From Bin5 sp963662575 (GTDB lineage Bacteria; Chloroflexota; Anaerolineae; Caldilineales; Caldilineaceae): a DNA stretch of 64,000 nucleotides. Of the stretch, positions 45,084-54,243 are shown one piece after another. The stretch lies in the NCBI GenBank assembly GCA_963662575.1, contig OY759723.1, forward strand, positions 3,906,001 to 3,970,000. The letters are read 5' to 3'. The notes beneath the pieces are model-generated. The model had not been told where the DNA came from. It searched no databases and saw only the letters and a program-made list of their open reading frames with translations. A program made the translations under genes and the position numbers. Every line of letters begins with the position of its first letter. Position 1 is the first letter of the stretch.

Positions 45084-45686
45084 ATGAACGATACTCATCA
45101 CTTTGACAACATTTGCGTCTACTGCGGATCCAGCGCCGGCGTTGAAGCAGAATACACACGGAAAGCCTCTGCCCTGGGAATAGAGATTGCGCGTCGCGGC
45201 TATGGCCTCGTCTATGGCGGCGGCAATCTGGGCCTGATGGGGGCGGTCAGTAGGGCAGCCCACTCCGGAAGAGCTACAGTCTACGGCATCATACCCGGTC
45301 CACTTGCCGCAAAAGAGATAGCTGGCGAAACGATTGGAAATATCGAAGTCGTCGAAACGATGCACCAGCGCAAGGCCCGAATGGCAGAGTTGGCCGATGC
45401 ATTCATAACCTTGCCCGGCGGCTTTGGCACTTTGGAAGAGTTGTTTGAAACTATCTCCTGGATTCAGCTGGGCATTCACAGCAAGCCGATGGGCCTTCTC
45501 AACGTAAATGGCTTTTATGATCCACTTCGGCAGATGCTCGAACATCAGATTGATCAAGGGTTTATCCCCTTCCGGTACCACCGGTTGCTTGTCATCGAAG
45601 AGGATCCCTCTGCACTTATTGACGGCCTCCTCTGTCACGAAACACCGGGCAGCTCTGTTCAGTGGATTACGTCGGAACAGGCATAG
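45084..45686 (+). CDS. LOG-family phosphoribohydrolase
   Basis: 200 residues. Contains ICVYCGSSAG at the N-terminus, YGGGNLGLMG, and PGGFGTLEELFE, the active-site motif of the LOG ('lonely guy', TIGR00730) family, preceded by MHQRKARMAELADAFI. These enzymes cleave the N-glycosidic bond of nucleoside 5'-monophosphates; plant and some bacterial LOGs release cytokinin bases, while many bacterial ones act on AMP-type substrates. It starts six bases after mtnA and so is in the same operon under the riboswitch; a purine-handling role next to adenosine-recycling genes is plausible (inference). Confidence 0.92.
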   Translation: MNDTHHFDNICVYCGSSAGVEAEYTRKASALGIEIARRGYGLVYGGGNLGLMGAVSRAAHSGRATVYGIIPGPLAAKEIAGETIGNIEVVETMHQRKARMAELADAFITLPGGFGTLEELFETISWIQLGIHSKPMGLLNVNGFYDPLRQMLEHQIDQGFIPFRYHRLLVIEEDPSALIDGLLCHETPGSSVQWITSEQA

Positions 45687-45770
45687 CCTGGCTTGAAATC
45701 GCGGGCAACGCTCTTGCAATGCCTGACGCAAGTCCCTTTCACCCAATCTCACTATTGAGAAAAGACTCAG

Positions 45771-46547
45771 TTGTCAGCGAACAAGTGCAGACCCGGCCAG
45801 ATCATAGCCCTCGGCGGCCACGGCATTTCAGCCTGTGACGAGGATGTCGCGTTGAGCCGCTATATCCTCGAACAGGCTGCCGCAGAACGGCCTCGAATCT
45901 GCTTTCTTTCGCAAGGAAGCAGCGAAGATAGCCTCTATATTGCCAGATTCTATCGCCACTTTCTGGCGTTTGACGCTCAGCCCTCAGACCTGTCTCTCTT
46001 TCAGCCCCACACGGCCGACATTGCGGATTTTCTGATGGAGCAGGATGTAATCTATGTTGGCGGCGGCAACACAAAGTCGATGCTGGCCTTGTGGCGAGAG
46101 TGGCGTGTCGACCGAATTCTGCGGCAAGCATTGGATCAGGGCACGGTACTGTCCGGCGTCAGCGCCGGTGCGATATGCTGGTTTGAGCAGGGCCTCACTG
46201 ATTCGATTCCCGGCGAACTCACGCCCCTCGACTGCCTTGGATTTCTACCCGGCAGTTGCGCCCCCCATTACGACGGCGAGACTGATCGGCGTCCCAGTTT
46301 TCACCGCCTGATCGGGAAGAAGGGGATGAACGATGGCTATGGGATCGATGACAAGGCAGGCCTGCATTTCATTAGTGGCGAGCTCTGGCGCGTTGTCGCC
46401 TCCACTGCTGCCGCCGCCGCCTATCGAGTCGAGCGACTTAATACCGGCGTCTCCGAAACAGAACTGGATGCTTCAACCATCGTCCGCCTGCAAGAAGGTG
46501 GCGGCGACCAAGACATAGAAACAGACAAACGAACGGATTCTCAATGA
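45771..46547 (+). CDS. Peptidase S51 (dipeptidase E/cyanophycinase-like)
   Basis: 258 residues with a TTG start. IIALGGHGIS opens a class-I-glutaminase-like fold; VIYVGGGNTKSMLA and the nucleophile Ser131 in GVSAGAICWF are the S51 signatures. A short acidic tail follows. S51 members cleave N-terminal Asp-x dipeptides (PepE) or cyanophycin; the size fits PepE-like dipeptidases. It overlaps the next kinase gene by four bases (ATGA), so it is translated with it. Confidence 0.86.
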   Translation: MSANKCRPGQIIALGGHGISACDEDVALSRYILEQAAAERPRICFLSQGSSEDSLYIARFYRHFLAFDAQPSDLSLFQPHTADIADFLMEQDVIYVGGGNTKSMLALWREWRVDRILRQALDQGTVLSGVSAGAICWFEQGLTDSIPGELTPLDCLGFLPGSCAPHYDGETDRRPSFHRLIGKKGMNDGYGIDDKAGLHFISGELWRVVASTAAAAAYRVERLNTGVSETELDASTIVRLQEGGGDQDIETDKRTDSQ

Positions 46548-47500
46548 AAATCGTCGTTTCCGGCTCCATCGCCTACGACTATCTGATGACCTTCCCTGGC
46601 CGGTTTACCGACCAGATCATCCCCGAGAAACTGACTCGCCTGAGCGTCAGTTTTCTCGTAGACGAAATGGTCCGCCAGCGCGGCGGCACTGCCGCCAACA
46701 TAGCCTACTCACTAAAACTCCTGGGCGGTGACCCGATTCTCTTCGGAACAGTTGGCCAGGATTTCGGGGACTACGCGACGTGGCTGCGCGAACACGGCAT
46801 CCGCACTGATCACGTTGTCGAGATTCCCGACAAGTTCACCGCTAGTTTTTTCGTCAGCACCGACGATGAGCAGAACCAGATCGCAAACTTTTATCCTGGC
46901 GCCATGAGCGACTGCCGGTCAATTTCGCTGGCCGATCAAGGCCTGACCGACGCCGATGTAATCATCATCAGCCCCAATGACCCCCAGGCCATGCTTAATT
47001 ACGCAGCCGAATGCCGCGACCTTGGCATCCCCTTCGCCTACGACCCCAGCCAGCAGACAGCCCGTCTCAGCGGCGAGGACCTGCGCAACAGCATTCCTGG
47101 CGCCCGTTGGCTGATGGTAAACGACTATGAAATGGCTGTTATCGAAGAAAAAACCGGCTGGTCCAGGCCAACAATTCTGCAGGAAGTCGAAACTCTCATT
47201 GTTACCGAGGGCCGGGCCGGAAGTCTCATCTACCACGCTGGCGAAGAGTTCCACATTCCCGTAGCGCCGCCCCAAAAGGTGGCTGAACCAACCGGCGTTG
47301 GCGACGCTTACCGCGGCGCCTTCTTCGCCGCCCACTGCGCCGGCCTGCCCGTCGACGTTTGCGGCCGCGTCGGCGCCATGTGTGCAACCTATGTATTGGA
47401 ACAGGTCGGAACGACCAACCACAGCTTTACTCTGCAGGAGTTTGCGCTCCGCTATCAACAGACCTTCGGCGAGGAACTGCTCTGGGGAGAACCGGCCTGA
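46544..47500 (+). CDS. PfkB-family kinase, probably adenosine/ribose kinase
   Basis: 318 residues. N-terminal VVSGSIAYDYLM and GGTAANIAYSLKLLGGDP (substrate glycines), then VTEGRAGSL and the catalytic Asp254 in PTGVGDAYRGAF (PfkB signature 2). Overall layout is that of the ribokinase/adenosine kinase group. The position between mtnA and ahcY/metK, where S-adenosylhomocysteine hydrolysis releases adenosine, favours adenosine as substrate (inference from context). The in-frame overlap with the peptidase gene shows coupled translation. Confidence 0.88.
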   Translation: MKIVVSGSIAYDYLMTFPGRFTDQIIPEKLTRLSVSFLVDEMVRQRGGTAANIAYSLKLLGGDPILFGTVGQDFGDYATWLREHGIRTDHVVEIPDKFTASFFVSTDDEQNQIANFYPGAMSDCRSISLADQGLTDADVIIISPNDPQAMLNYAAECRDLGIPFAYDPSQQTARLSGEDLRNSIPGARWLMVNDYEMAVIEEKTGWSRPTILQEVETLIVTEGRAGSLIYHAGEEFHIPVAPPQKVAEPTGVGDAYRGAFFAAHCAGLPVDVCGRVGAMCATYVLEQVGTTNHSFTLQEFALRYQQTFGEELLWGEPA

Positions 47501-47501
47501 A

Positions 47502-48344
47502 ATGCGGGACAGGAACAAAACTGAATGCGCGGTTGGTGACATCCTGTCGCAAGATCCCGTATGGGCCGCTTATGCTATAGCCGACCTGCGTCCAGACTTG
47601 GCGGGTTTCTGTCGTTGGCTCGTCGCGCCCGATGCAACCGCACTTACGCTCCTATTTACCGGCCTCAAGCCGCCGATCCTGCTCACCGCCGGTACATCGG
47701 AAGGCGTGGCCCTGGCCCTGAACGAAACGGAGTTGCCGCAGGAAGTGTTCCTGAGCGTTCTACCGTCGCATCTTCCAGCGGTTCAGCAACACTATCCGCG
47801 CATCGACCGGCACGACATGCTGCGCATGGCCCTTGCGCCGGGACAGCAGGTGTCTGAAGAATCAATACCGACAGTCCCCCTTTCAGTTGCTGACGAGAAC
47901 CGGCTGCAATCCTTGTACCAGCAAGGCGGTGAATTTGCGCCGGATGCCTTCACCGCCAGCCAGCTGCACGACGGCTACTTTTTCGGCATCGAAGACGAAC
48001 ACGGAGGGCTGGCGGCGGCAGGGGGAACGCACATTGCCTATCGTTCAGAGTGTACATTCTCGCCTTCATCGCAGGAGAACAACTTTCGGAAAACCAGCGC
48101 GATAGACCGAATCCTGTCAGAAGGAATCGCTGCCATCGGTAACATCTACACCAGGCCCGATTGCCGCGGCCGCGGATTCGGCAGAGCAGTAACCGCTCGA
48201 ATCGTGCAGGCTCTGCAAGCGGACGGCTACCGCTTGATCGTTTTGAATGTCAGCAAGCAGAATTTGGTTGCCCGATTCATTTATGAGAAGCTAGGATTTG
48301 AAGTACATTGCCATTTCATAGAAGGGTTCGCAGCAAGGACGTGA
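47502..48344 (+). CDS. GNAT-family N-acetyltransferase
   Basis: 280 residues from the ATG at 47502, one base after the kinase stop; a longer upstream-overlapping frame has no support. The N-terminal half (to ~170) is a partial GNAT-like domain without clear CoA motif; the C-terminal half has the acetyl-CoA loop RPDCRGRGFGRAVTARI, then NVSKQNLVARFIYEKLGFE. This two-lobed layout is seen in FR47-type acetyltransferases. The acetyl acceptor is unknown. Last gene before the AAA cassette. Confidence 0.85.
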   Translation: MRDRNKTECAVGDILSQDPVWAAYAIADLRPDLAGFCRWLVAPDATALTLLFTGLKPPILLTAGTSEGVALALNETELPQEVFLSVLPSHLPAVQQHYPRIDRHDMLRMALAPGQQVSEESIPTVPLSVADENRLQSLYQQGGEFAPDAFTASQLHDGYFFGIEDEHGGLAAAGGTHIAYRSECTFSPSSQENNFRKTSAIDRILSEGIAAIGNIYTRPDCRGRGFGRAVTARIVQALQADGYRLIVLNVSKQNLVARFIYEKLGFEVHCHFIEGFAART

Positions 48345-48377
48345 CTCTAAGTTGCTCTAACCCAGTACTGTATTGAA

Positions 48378-49964
48378 ATGACCAAAGGCAATAGCATGAC
48401 GGCCTCACCTGACGCCAAACACGTTGAAATTACTGTCAGCAACTTTGGACCAATTGCCAGTGGCACAATTGAGTTGCGTCCAATGACAGTTTTCGTGGGA
48501 CCGAGCAATACCGGCAAATCCTATTTCGCCTCGCTGATTTACACACTTCAAAGGTTTTTCTGTAGCAACTTAGGGCCGTCGGACGAAAATCCAACGTTGC
48601 CGAGAGAATTTTGGGCTGAGTCGACAAGAAAAACAAGGGCAAGAACAGGCTCATTTTCGCAATCAGATGTTACTGAGCTAGTCAATTGGTTTGCCGAAGC
48701 GATACCACAATTTGCGGCACTCGAAAAGGACGCCAGTCAAAGCTTCTTACAATTGCCGAAACATGTCTCTAATCTGGTTCGGTCCCGTATCGATGACGTT
48801 GTCGATTTCAGCAGAGTCTTGGATAGTGAATTTGCCAGATGCTTTGGAGTCGAAAAGACCAGGGATTTGCGCAGTCTTAATAGAAAGGACGACACTGCGA
48901 TTGTTTTTAAGGGTGAATTCCCGTTTGAACTAGGGATGAGCCAATCTTTTTCTTACGAAGTCAATTTGCGAGACGAGGGAATTTCATTTGCCTCTACTAT
49001 CCCGGCCATGATGAACTTGAGTGTTGATCGTAGCTTCTTAGAAAAACATTTAAAGTTTCACTGGCTCTTCGACACTGCTTGGACTGCCGATGACAACCTC
49101 AGAGTGTTCGGTGCACTCAAGTTGCTGGATTCACTCGCAGACGGATTTACATCTGTCATCGTCTCTCCACTAAGTCTCCCTACTCACTATCTTCCTGCCG
49201 ATCGAGCAGGAGTAATGCATGCGCATCAAGTGGTTGTACGGTCTCTAATTGCCAGCGCATCGCGCGCCGCCTTGCGACCTGATTCCCCTTTGCCTGTACT
49301 TTCAGGTGTACTTGGTGACTTTCTTGATCAGCTCGTAGCCCTATCCAATGTCTCTAATATTGCTCATGAGGATTACGACACCATCGCATCGAAACTGGAA
49401 CATTCCTTGCTCCAGGGGGCAGTCAGTGCAGAAAGGTCAGAGCAGATCAATTATCCCTCCGTTGCTTACCGGCCGCAGAACTGGAAACGAGACCTCCCTT
49501 TGATGAATGCGTCTTCAATGGTCTCTGAGTTGGCTCCTGTTGTCCTGTATCTGAGACACGTCGTCCTACCCGGAAACTTGCTTATCATTGAAGAACCGGA
49601 GGCGCACCTGCACCCGGAAATGCAGGCCGTCTTCACACGCCAACTAGTTGCCGCTGTACAGTCTGGCGTTCGAATCCTCATCACAACCCACAGCGAATGG
49701 ATCCTTGAGGAACTAGCCAATCTAGTCAGGCTGTCAGAACTGCCCCCTGACCAGCGCGAAGGTATTGAGGATCCCGATATCTCCCTCAGCCCAGACCAAT
49801 TGGGCACATGGTTTTTCGAACCCAATGAGGAGAAGGGCGGTTCAGTAGTACGTGAAATCTCACTTGATGAGGAATCGGCCACGTTCCCAGCTGGCTTCGG
49901 CCTTGTCACCGAGAATCTTTACAACCGATGGGTGGAGATTTCCACTCGCATACAGGAGATATAG
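48378..49964 (+). CDS. OLD-like AAA ATPase of a two-gene cassette
   Basis: 528 residues; a start at the second ATG (48396), after AAAGG, is also good. Walker A GPSNTGKS lies at 41-48 preceded by NFGPIASGTIELRPMTVFV, the ATP-binding opening of RecF/OLD-like (AAA_15/AAA_21) ATPases. About 350 divergent residues follow, then Walker B LLIIEEPEAHLHP (401-413) and ITTHSEW (H-loop). No TOPRIM nuclease domain is attached, unlike full OLD proteins. The gene is visibly AT-richer than its neighbours and sits between adenosine-cycle genes, suggesting insertion. It overlaps the next small gene by 37 bases, so they form a unit. Confidence 0.85.
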   Translation: MTKGNSMTASPDAKHVEITVSNFGPIASGTIELRPMTVFVGPSNTGKSYFASLIYTLQRFFCSNLGPSDENPTLPREFWAESTRKTRARTGSFSQSDVTELVNWFAEAIPQFAALEKDASQSFLQLPKHVSNLVRSRIDDVVDFSRVLDSEFARCFGVEKTRDLRSLNRKDDTAIVFKGEFPFELGMSQSFSYEVNLRDEGISFASTIPAMMNLSVDRSFLEKHLKFHWLFDTAWTADDNLRVFGALKLLDSLADGFTSVIVSPLSLPTHYLPADRAGVMHAHQVVVRSLIASASRAALRPDSPLPVLSGVLGDFLDQLVALSNVSNIAHEDYDTIASKLEHSLLQGAVSAERSEQINYPSVAYRPQNWKRDLPLMNASSMVSELAPVVLYLRHVVLPGNLLIIEEPEAHLHPEMQAVFTRQLVAAVQSGVRILITTHSEWILEELANLVRLSELPPDQREGIEDPDISLSPDQLGTWFFEPNEEKGGSVVREISLDEESATFPAGFGLVTENLYNRWVEISTRIQEI

Positions 49965-50443
49965 CGTCTTTGTCAGCAATTGAAGCAGTCAGGAGAGGAA
50001 CTGACCCGAAATGCCACTCTAAAACATGTCGGGACGGACGCTGCACGCTCTTACTGGATGATGCACCGGCGCCATTTGCTTTGATCAGTTTAGAACACGC
50101 AGCCTCTCCGGTTGAACGCAATGCACCGCGATCTGACTACCTGTTCGTTGGCGGCAACATACGGAATGGCGAGTGGGTCGCACCAATAGAATTGACTGCT
50201 AGCTCCGCACGCGTCAGCAAATTCCTGCCCCAGTTGCGCGCCGGCGCCGAAATCGCGAGCAGACTCATTCCCCGAAATCTACAAGTTAGATTTCGGCCTG
50301 TCGCTGCCTATGGCGGCGAACTCAGACGCAGTGAACGCGACAACTTCCTGAAGAGTGCAAACCAGATTTCCTTTCGAAACATGAGGACGCCAGTTAAGTT
50401 AATTCGGTGCGGATCCCCGCTGACCAAGGCAATCAGCGGCTGA
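49928..50443 (+). CDS. Small partner protein of the AAA ATPase, possible degenerate nuclease fold
   Basis: 171 residues if begun at the ATG (49928), or 157 from the TTG at 49970, which is closer to AGGAG (49954-49958). Cys29/His30/Cys34/Cys39 form a tight cluster that could bind metal. Then come Asp70 (SDYLFVGG), Glu88 in PIELTAS and Gln102, spaced like the D...E-x-K...Q pattern of PD-(D/E)XK nucleases, but Thr90 stands where Lys would be expected. From memory, similar small proteins beside AAA ATPases have an ELK there; I cannot verify this. The end, PVKLIRCGSPLTKAI, looks like a conserved strand. Function unknown; nuclease fold is a hypothesis. Confidence 0.6.
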   Translation: MGGDFHSHTGDIASLSAIEAVRRGTDPKCHSKTCRDGRCTLLLDDAPAPFALISLEHAASPVERNAPRSDYLFVGGNIRNGEWVAPIELTASSARVSKFLPQLRAGAEIASRLIPRNLQVRFRPVAAYGGELRRSERDNFLKSANQISFRNMRTPVKLIRCGSPLTKAISG

Positions 50444-50533
50444 ATGGTAGTTCGCCATGCAGAGTCTCAGTAGACATTGCTGTCATCAGCAAGTTCCAGT
50501 TGCCATCCAATTCCTTGAGGAGTTTCCCTACAG

Positions 50534-51817
50534 ATGACCACCGCAGTTCAACAGAAAAACTACGATATAGCCGACATCAGCCTGGCCGAACACGGCCGCT
50601 TTCGCATGCAGTGGGCCGCAAGAGAGATGCCAGTGCTCGACTTGCTGGAAGAACGATACCTCCGCGAGCGCCCCTTCGCCGGCGTGCGCATGGCTGCGGC
50701 CATGCACGTCACCAGCGAGACTGCCAACCTGATGCGCATCCTCATTGCAGGCGGCGCCGAAGTAGCGCTATGCGCCAGCAATCCCTTGAGCACACAGGAC
50801 GATATCGCCGCAGCCCTCGTGGCCTTCTACGAGATGCCTGTCTACGCCATCAAGGGTGAAACGACCCGGCAGTATAACGAGCACATAAACGCCGTCCTTG
50901 ATACGAAACCGCATCTGACCATGGACGACGGTATGGACCTTGTCGCAATGCTCCATACGCAACGCAGCAACCTGCTGGAAAACGTCGTGGGCGGCACCGA
51001 GGAAACCACTACAGGCGTCATCCGCCTCAGAGCAATGGCCGCCGAGGGCAAATTGGCTTTCCCCGTAATCGCTGTCAACGACGCCATGACCAAACACTTC
51101 TTCGATAACCGCTACGGCACCGGCCAGAGCACCTTGGACGGAATCATCCGCGCTACAAACGTACTCGTGGCTGGCAAGGCTTTCGTCGTTGGCGGCTACG
51201 GTTGGTGCAGCAAGGGCATCGCCATGCGCGCCAAAGGCATGGGGGCCAACGTCATCGTCACCGAAGTCGATCCCTTGCGGGCCCTCGAAGCCGTCATGGA
51301 CGGTTTCCAGGTAATGCCGATGAACCAGGCCGCCAAAACGGGCCAGATATTCTGCTCCGCCACCGGCGACATTCACGTCATTGACCGCCACCACATGGAA
51401 CATATGCGGGACGGCGCCATCCTCGCCAATAGCGGACATTTTGACGTCGAGATTAATCTCAAGGCGCTTGAGGAAATGTCTACAAAAATTACCCGCGTGC
51501 GCGAATTCCTCGACGAATACACACTGGAAGATGGCCGTCGCCTCTATGTTGCCGGCGAAGGACGCCTCGTCAACCTGGCCGCAGCCGAAGGGCATCCCAG
51601 CGCCGTAATGGACATGAGTTTCGCCAACCAGGCCCTGGCTGCCGAGTATCTCCTCAGCCACAGCGACGAGATGAGCGGTAACGTCTACGATATGCCCGAA
51701 GTGTTGGATCGGGAGATCGCGGCCCTTAAACTCAAGGCCATGGAAATCGAAATAGATACCCTGACGCCGCAACAGGAAGCCTACCTGAATGAGTGGACCC
51801 TTGGGACGGCCGAATAG
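50534..51817 (+). CDS. ahcY: Adenosylhomocysteinase
   Basis: 427 residues. Hydrolyses S-adenosylhomocysteine to adenosine and homocysteine, clearing the inhibitory product of methyl transfer. Visible features: HVTSETANLMRILIAGGAE, NPLSTQDDIAAALV, the NAD-binding GYGWCSKGIAMRAKGMGA and the substrate-lid region SGHFDVEINLK. It lacks the ~40-residue insertion of plant-type enzymes. It precedes metK by 45 bp and lies after the AAA cassette; GAGGAG is upstream of the ATG. Together with metK, it closes the methylation cycle. Confidence 0.96.
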   Translation: MTTAVQQKNYDIADISLAEHGRFRMQWAAREMPVLDLLEERYLRERPFAGVRMAAAMHVTSETANLMRILIAGGAEVALCASNPLSTQDDIAAALVAFYEMPVYAIKGETTRQYNEHINAVLDTKPHLTMDDGMDLVAMLHTQRSNLLENVVGGTEETTTGVIRLRAMAAEGKLAFPVIAVNDAMTKHFFDNRYGTGQSTLDGIIRATNVLVAGKAFVVGGYGWCSKGIAMRAKGMGANVIVTEVDPLRALEAVMDGFQVMPMNQAAKTGQIFCSATGDIHVIDRHHMEHMRDGAILANSGHFDVEINLKALEEMSTKITRVREFLDEYTLEDGRRLYVAGEGRLVNLAAAEGHPSAVMDMSFANQALAAEYLLSHSDEMSGNVYDMPEVLDREIAALKLKAMEIEIDTLTPQQEAYLNEWTLGTAE

Positions 51818-51862
51818 AATCAACCCTCGACGCCAGGAGGGTAGCAACCAGGAGATATGCCG

Positions 51863-53077
51863 ATGAGCAGCACCTTTATGACCGCTCCTTCTCTTCTCTT
51901 TACCAGCGAATCGGTAACGGAGGGGCACCCTGACAAGATGTGCGACCAGATCAGCGACGCTGTGGTGGATGCTATAATGGAACAGGATCCCCACGCCCGC
52001 ATTGCTTGTGAGACGGCCGTAAAGACTGGCTTTGTAATTCTCCTAGGCGAAATCACAACCAAGGCTTCCTTGAACTATGATGAACTGGTCCGGACCGTCG
52101 TAAAGGATATCGGATTCGATGACAGCGATAAAGGGTTTGACGGCGAAACGTGCGGCGTTCAGGTAGCCATCGCGTCGCAATCGCCTGACATTGCATTAGG
52201 AGTCGACAGGGCCCAGGAGTTCAAAGTTGATGCAATGGACAGCGAAGAAGATGAAATCGAATCGGTCGGCGCTGGCGACCAGGGCATGATGTTCGGCTTT
52301 GCCTGCAATGAAACTGACTCTCTGATGCCCCTACCGATCTATCTGGCCCACAAACTTAGTCGACGTCTGGCCGAACTCCGCAAGTCCTGCACGCTGCCCT
52401 GGTTGGGACCGGATGGCAAATCTCAAGTGACCGTCGAATACAGTCTTGGCAAGCCCAAACGCATCCACACCGTACTGATCAGCACGCAGCACGCGGCCGA
52501 AATCTGCCAGGAGGAGATCAAGCAGCAGATTATCGAGCACTGCATCACTCCCACTCTACCCCCGGATATGGTTGATGACGAATTGCTCATCTACGTGAAT
52601 CCCACCGGCCGCTTCGTCGTCGGCGGGCCGATGGGAGACGCCGGCCTGACCGGACGCAAAATCATCGTCGATACCTACGGCGGTATGGGGCGGCACGGGG
52701 GCGGAGCTTTTAGCGGCAAGGACTGCACAAAAGTGGACCGCAGCGGCGCCTATGCTGCCCGCTGGGTAGCCAAAAACATCGTCGCCGCCGGCTTGGCGGA
52801 CCGCTGCGAAATCCAGCTTGCCTACGCCATCGGCGTCGCCCAGCCCTTAAGCGTCAATGTCGAAACCTTCGGAACTGGCAGAACCAGCGACAAGAGAATC
52901 GAAGAACTTATCGATGCACACTTCGATCTGCGTCCGGGCGCCATAATCAGGGACCTGGATCTCCGGCGCCCCATATACCGGCAAACTGCGACTTACGGAC
53001 ACTTCGGGCGCGACGACATCGACCTGCCCTGGGAAAAGACCGACAAAGCTGGTCTCCTGCGGCAAGCCGCCGGCTGA
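51863..53077 (+). CDS. metK: S-adenosylmethionine synthetase
   Basis: 404 residues from the ATG at 51863, eight bases after AGGAG (the ATG at 51857 leaves no spacing). It makes S-adenosylmethionine from methionine and ATP. Motifs: TSESVTEGHPDKMCDQISDAV (ATP/methionine), GAGDQGMMFG, then GGPMGDAGLTGRKIIVDTYGG and GGGAFSGKD. Normal MetK length. The riboswitch lies 8 kb upstream, before mtnA, and whether transcription reaches metK through the AAA cassette is unknown. Confidence 0.97.
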   Translation: MSSTFMTAPSLLFTSESVTEGHPDKMCDQISDAVVDAIMEQDPHARIACETAVKTGFVILLGEITTKASLNYDELVRTVVKDIGFDDSDKGFDGETCGVQVAIASQSPDIALGVDRAQEFKVDAMDSEEDEIESVGAGDQGMMFGFACNETDSLMPLPIYLAHKLSRRLAELRKSCTLPWLGPDGKSQVTVEYSLGKPKRIHTVLISTQHAAEICQEEIKQQIIEHCITPTLPPDMVDDELLIYVNPTGRFVVGGPMGDAGLTGRKIIVDTYGGMGRHGGGAFSGKDCTKVDRSGAYAARWVAKNIVAAGLADRCEIQLAYAIGVAQPLSVNVETFGTGRTSDKRIEELIDAHFDLRPGAIIRDLDLRRPIYRQTATYGHFGRDDIDLPWEKTDKAGLLRQAAG

Positions 53078-53091
53078 ATGAACTGACCACC

Positions 53092-53985
53092 ATGGAGACT
53101 CAACAACGCGGCAGTGCTCTACTGTCACTGAAAGAATTGCCATCGATATTCTGGTACATCGTTGCCAGCGCCTCCGGGCTTGCTATCCTATTGATCCTCG
53201 TTTTGGTCGTACTTGGATATCGCGACGGACTTCAGCGCGGCGAAGCCCAGAAACGGCAACAGGTCGCCATCCTGCTGCAACGTGCGTCCGACATGCTGGA
53301 TACGGGCCAGCCGCAGGAAGCACTGGCTGCCTATAGGAGGGTTCTTGAAGTTGACCCGGAAAACGAGGCTGCCCGCAACGCAATCCCGGCCGTGGAGGCG
53401 ATGTCAACAGTTGAACCCATTCCCCAGGAGGAACCTGCTCCCAGCGCCGTCGACTTAGAGTGGGATAAGGCGGTAAAGTTGTATGACGCCGGTCGGTGGC
53501 AGGAGGCTATTCGGGCCCTCTCACTGGTTCAGTCCATGCAAGCCGACTACAGAGGCGAGGATATGGAACAGAAACTTTTCATCTCCTACGTCGAACTTGC
53601 TAGAGCCGTAATTGCTGAAGGGAGCCTGGAGGAGGCGGTGCAGCTGTTCGACAAAGCGCTCGAAATGAACGCGAACGAGCCGTTGATCCAGCAGGAGCGC
53701 AACATGACGGCCCAGTACGTCGATGTCAAAACTTTCTGGGGCGCCGACTGGGCGCAGGTTATCCTCCTGCTAGAGGATCTCTACCGGCTTGATCCGGAAT
53801 ATCGTGACGTGCAATTCCTATTGCAGAGAGCCCACGTCCAACAGGGCGAAAGTCTCGCCAGCGAAGAAGAATGGTGCGCGGCCGCCTCCGAATTTACCAG
53901 CGCCATCGCCGTACTTGACTGGCTGGAGTTGCGAGGAAGACGTGATGAGCTGGCCGCCCTTTGTCGCAGCTCGAAAGGTGGATAG
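53092..53985 (+). CDS. Membrane-anchored TPR protein
   Basis: 297 residues. One N-terminal transmembrane segment (SGLAILLILVLVVLGY) is followed by tetratricopeptide helices with QEALAAYRRVLEVDPENEAARN, then EEAVQLFDKALEMNANEP and a third, weaker unit to the end. It is expected to lie on the inner membrane surface and to hold partner proteins. It follows metK by 14 bp, so it is probably co-transcribed. No function is inferable. Confidence 0.75.
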   Translation: METQQRGSALLSLKELPSIFWYIVASASGLAILLILVLVVLGYRDGLQRGEAQKRQQVAILLQRASDMLDTGQPQEALAAYRRVLEVDPENEAARNAIPAVEAMSTVEPIPQEEPAPSAVDLEWDKAVKLYDAGRWQEAIRALSLVQSMQADYRGEDMEQKLFISYVELARAVIAEGSLEEAVQLFDKALEMNANEPLIQQERNMTAQYVDVKTFWGADWAQVILLLEDLYRLDPEYRDVQFLLQRAHVQQGESLASEEEWCAAASEFTSAIAVLDWLELRGRRDELAALCRSSKGG

Positions 53986-54122
53986 ATCCGTTTCGAAGAG
54001 TAGGCTGCTTCTCCAGCCTCAGTTGCGTCTTCGTCACTCACAATCGACCTCAGTTACAGCCCTTCCTGCTTATTCCCACCGCCCTACTCGTTCTTCCCTA
54101 AGTACGCTACCATCTACCGGAA

Positions 54123-54151
54123 TTGTCCGATTGGCCGCTTCGGGCTATAAT
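54123..54151 (+). promoter_or_regulatory. tRNA cluster promoter
   Basis: TTGTCC (54123-54128), 17-bp spacer, TATAAT (54146-54151), 15 bp before tRNA-Pro. Confidence 0.6.
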
Positions 54152-54166
54152 TGAGTTGTGTAGGTA

Positions 54167-54240
54167 CGGGGAGTAGCGCAGCCTGGCAGCGCACAGCGTT
54201 TGGGACGCTGGGGTCGGAGGTTCAAATCCTCTCTCCCCGA
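54167..54240 (+). tRNA. tRNA-Pro (TGG)
   Basis: Acceptor CGGGGAG/CTCCCCG, D arm, anticodon loop TTTGGGA with stem CAGCG/CGCTG, TpsiC arm with GGTTCAAATCC. No CCA encoded. Confidence 0.95.
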
Positions 54241-54243
54241 CTT

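Noticed and set aside
44319..45752. 477-aa minus-strand open frame
   Set aside because: Antisense to mtnA and the LOG gene, which carry all the motifs. A codon-bias shadow.
49928..50443. HNH nuclease (Septu PtuB-like) reading of the small partner
   Set aside because: The Cys/His cluster (C29 H30 C34 C39) is too compact and no H-N-H pattern follows.
50768..51994. 408-aa minus-strand open frame
   Set aside because: Antisense to ahcY. No recognisable family or ribosome site.
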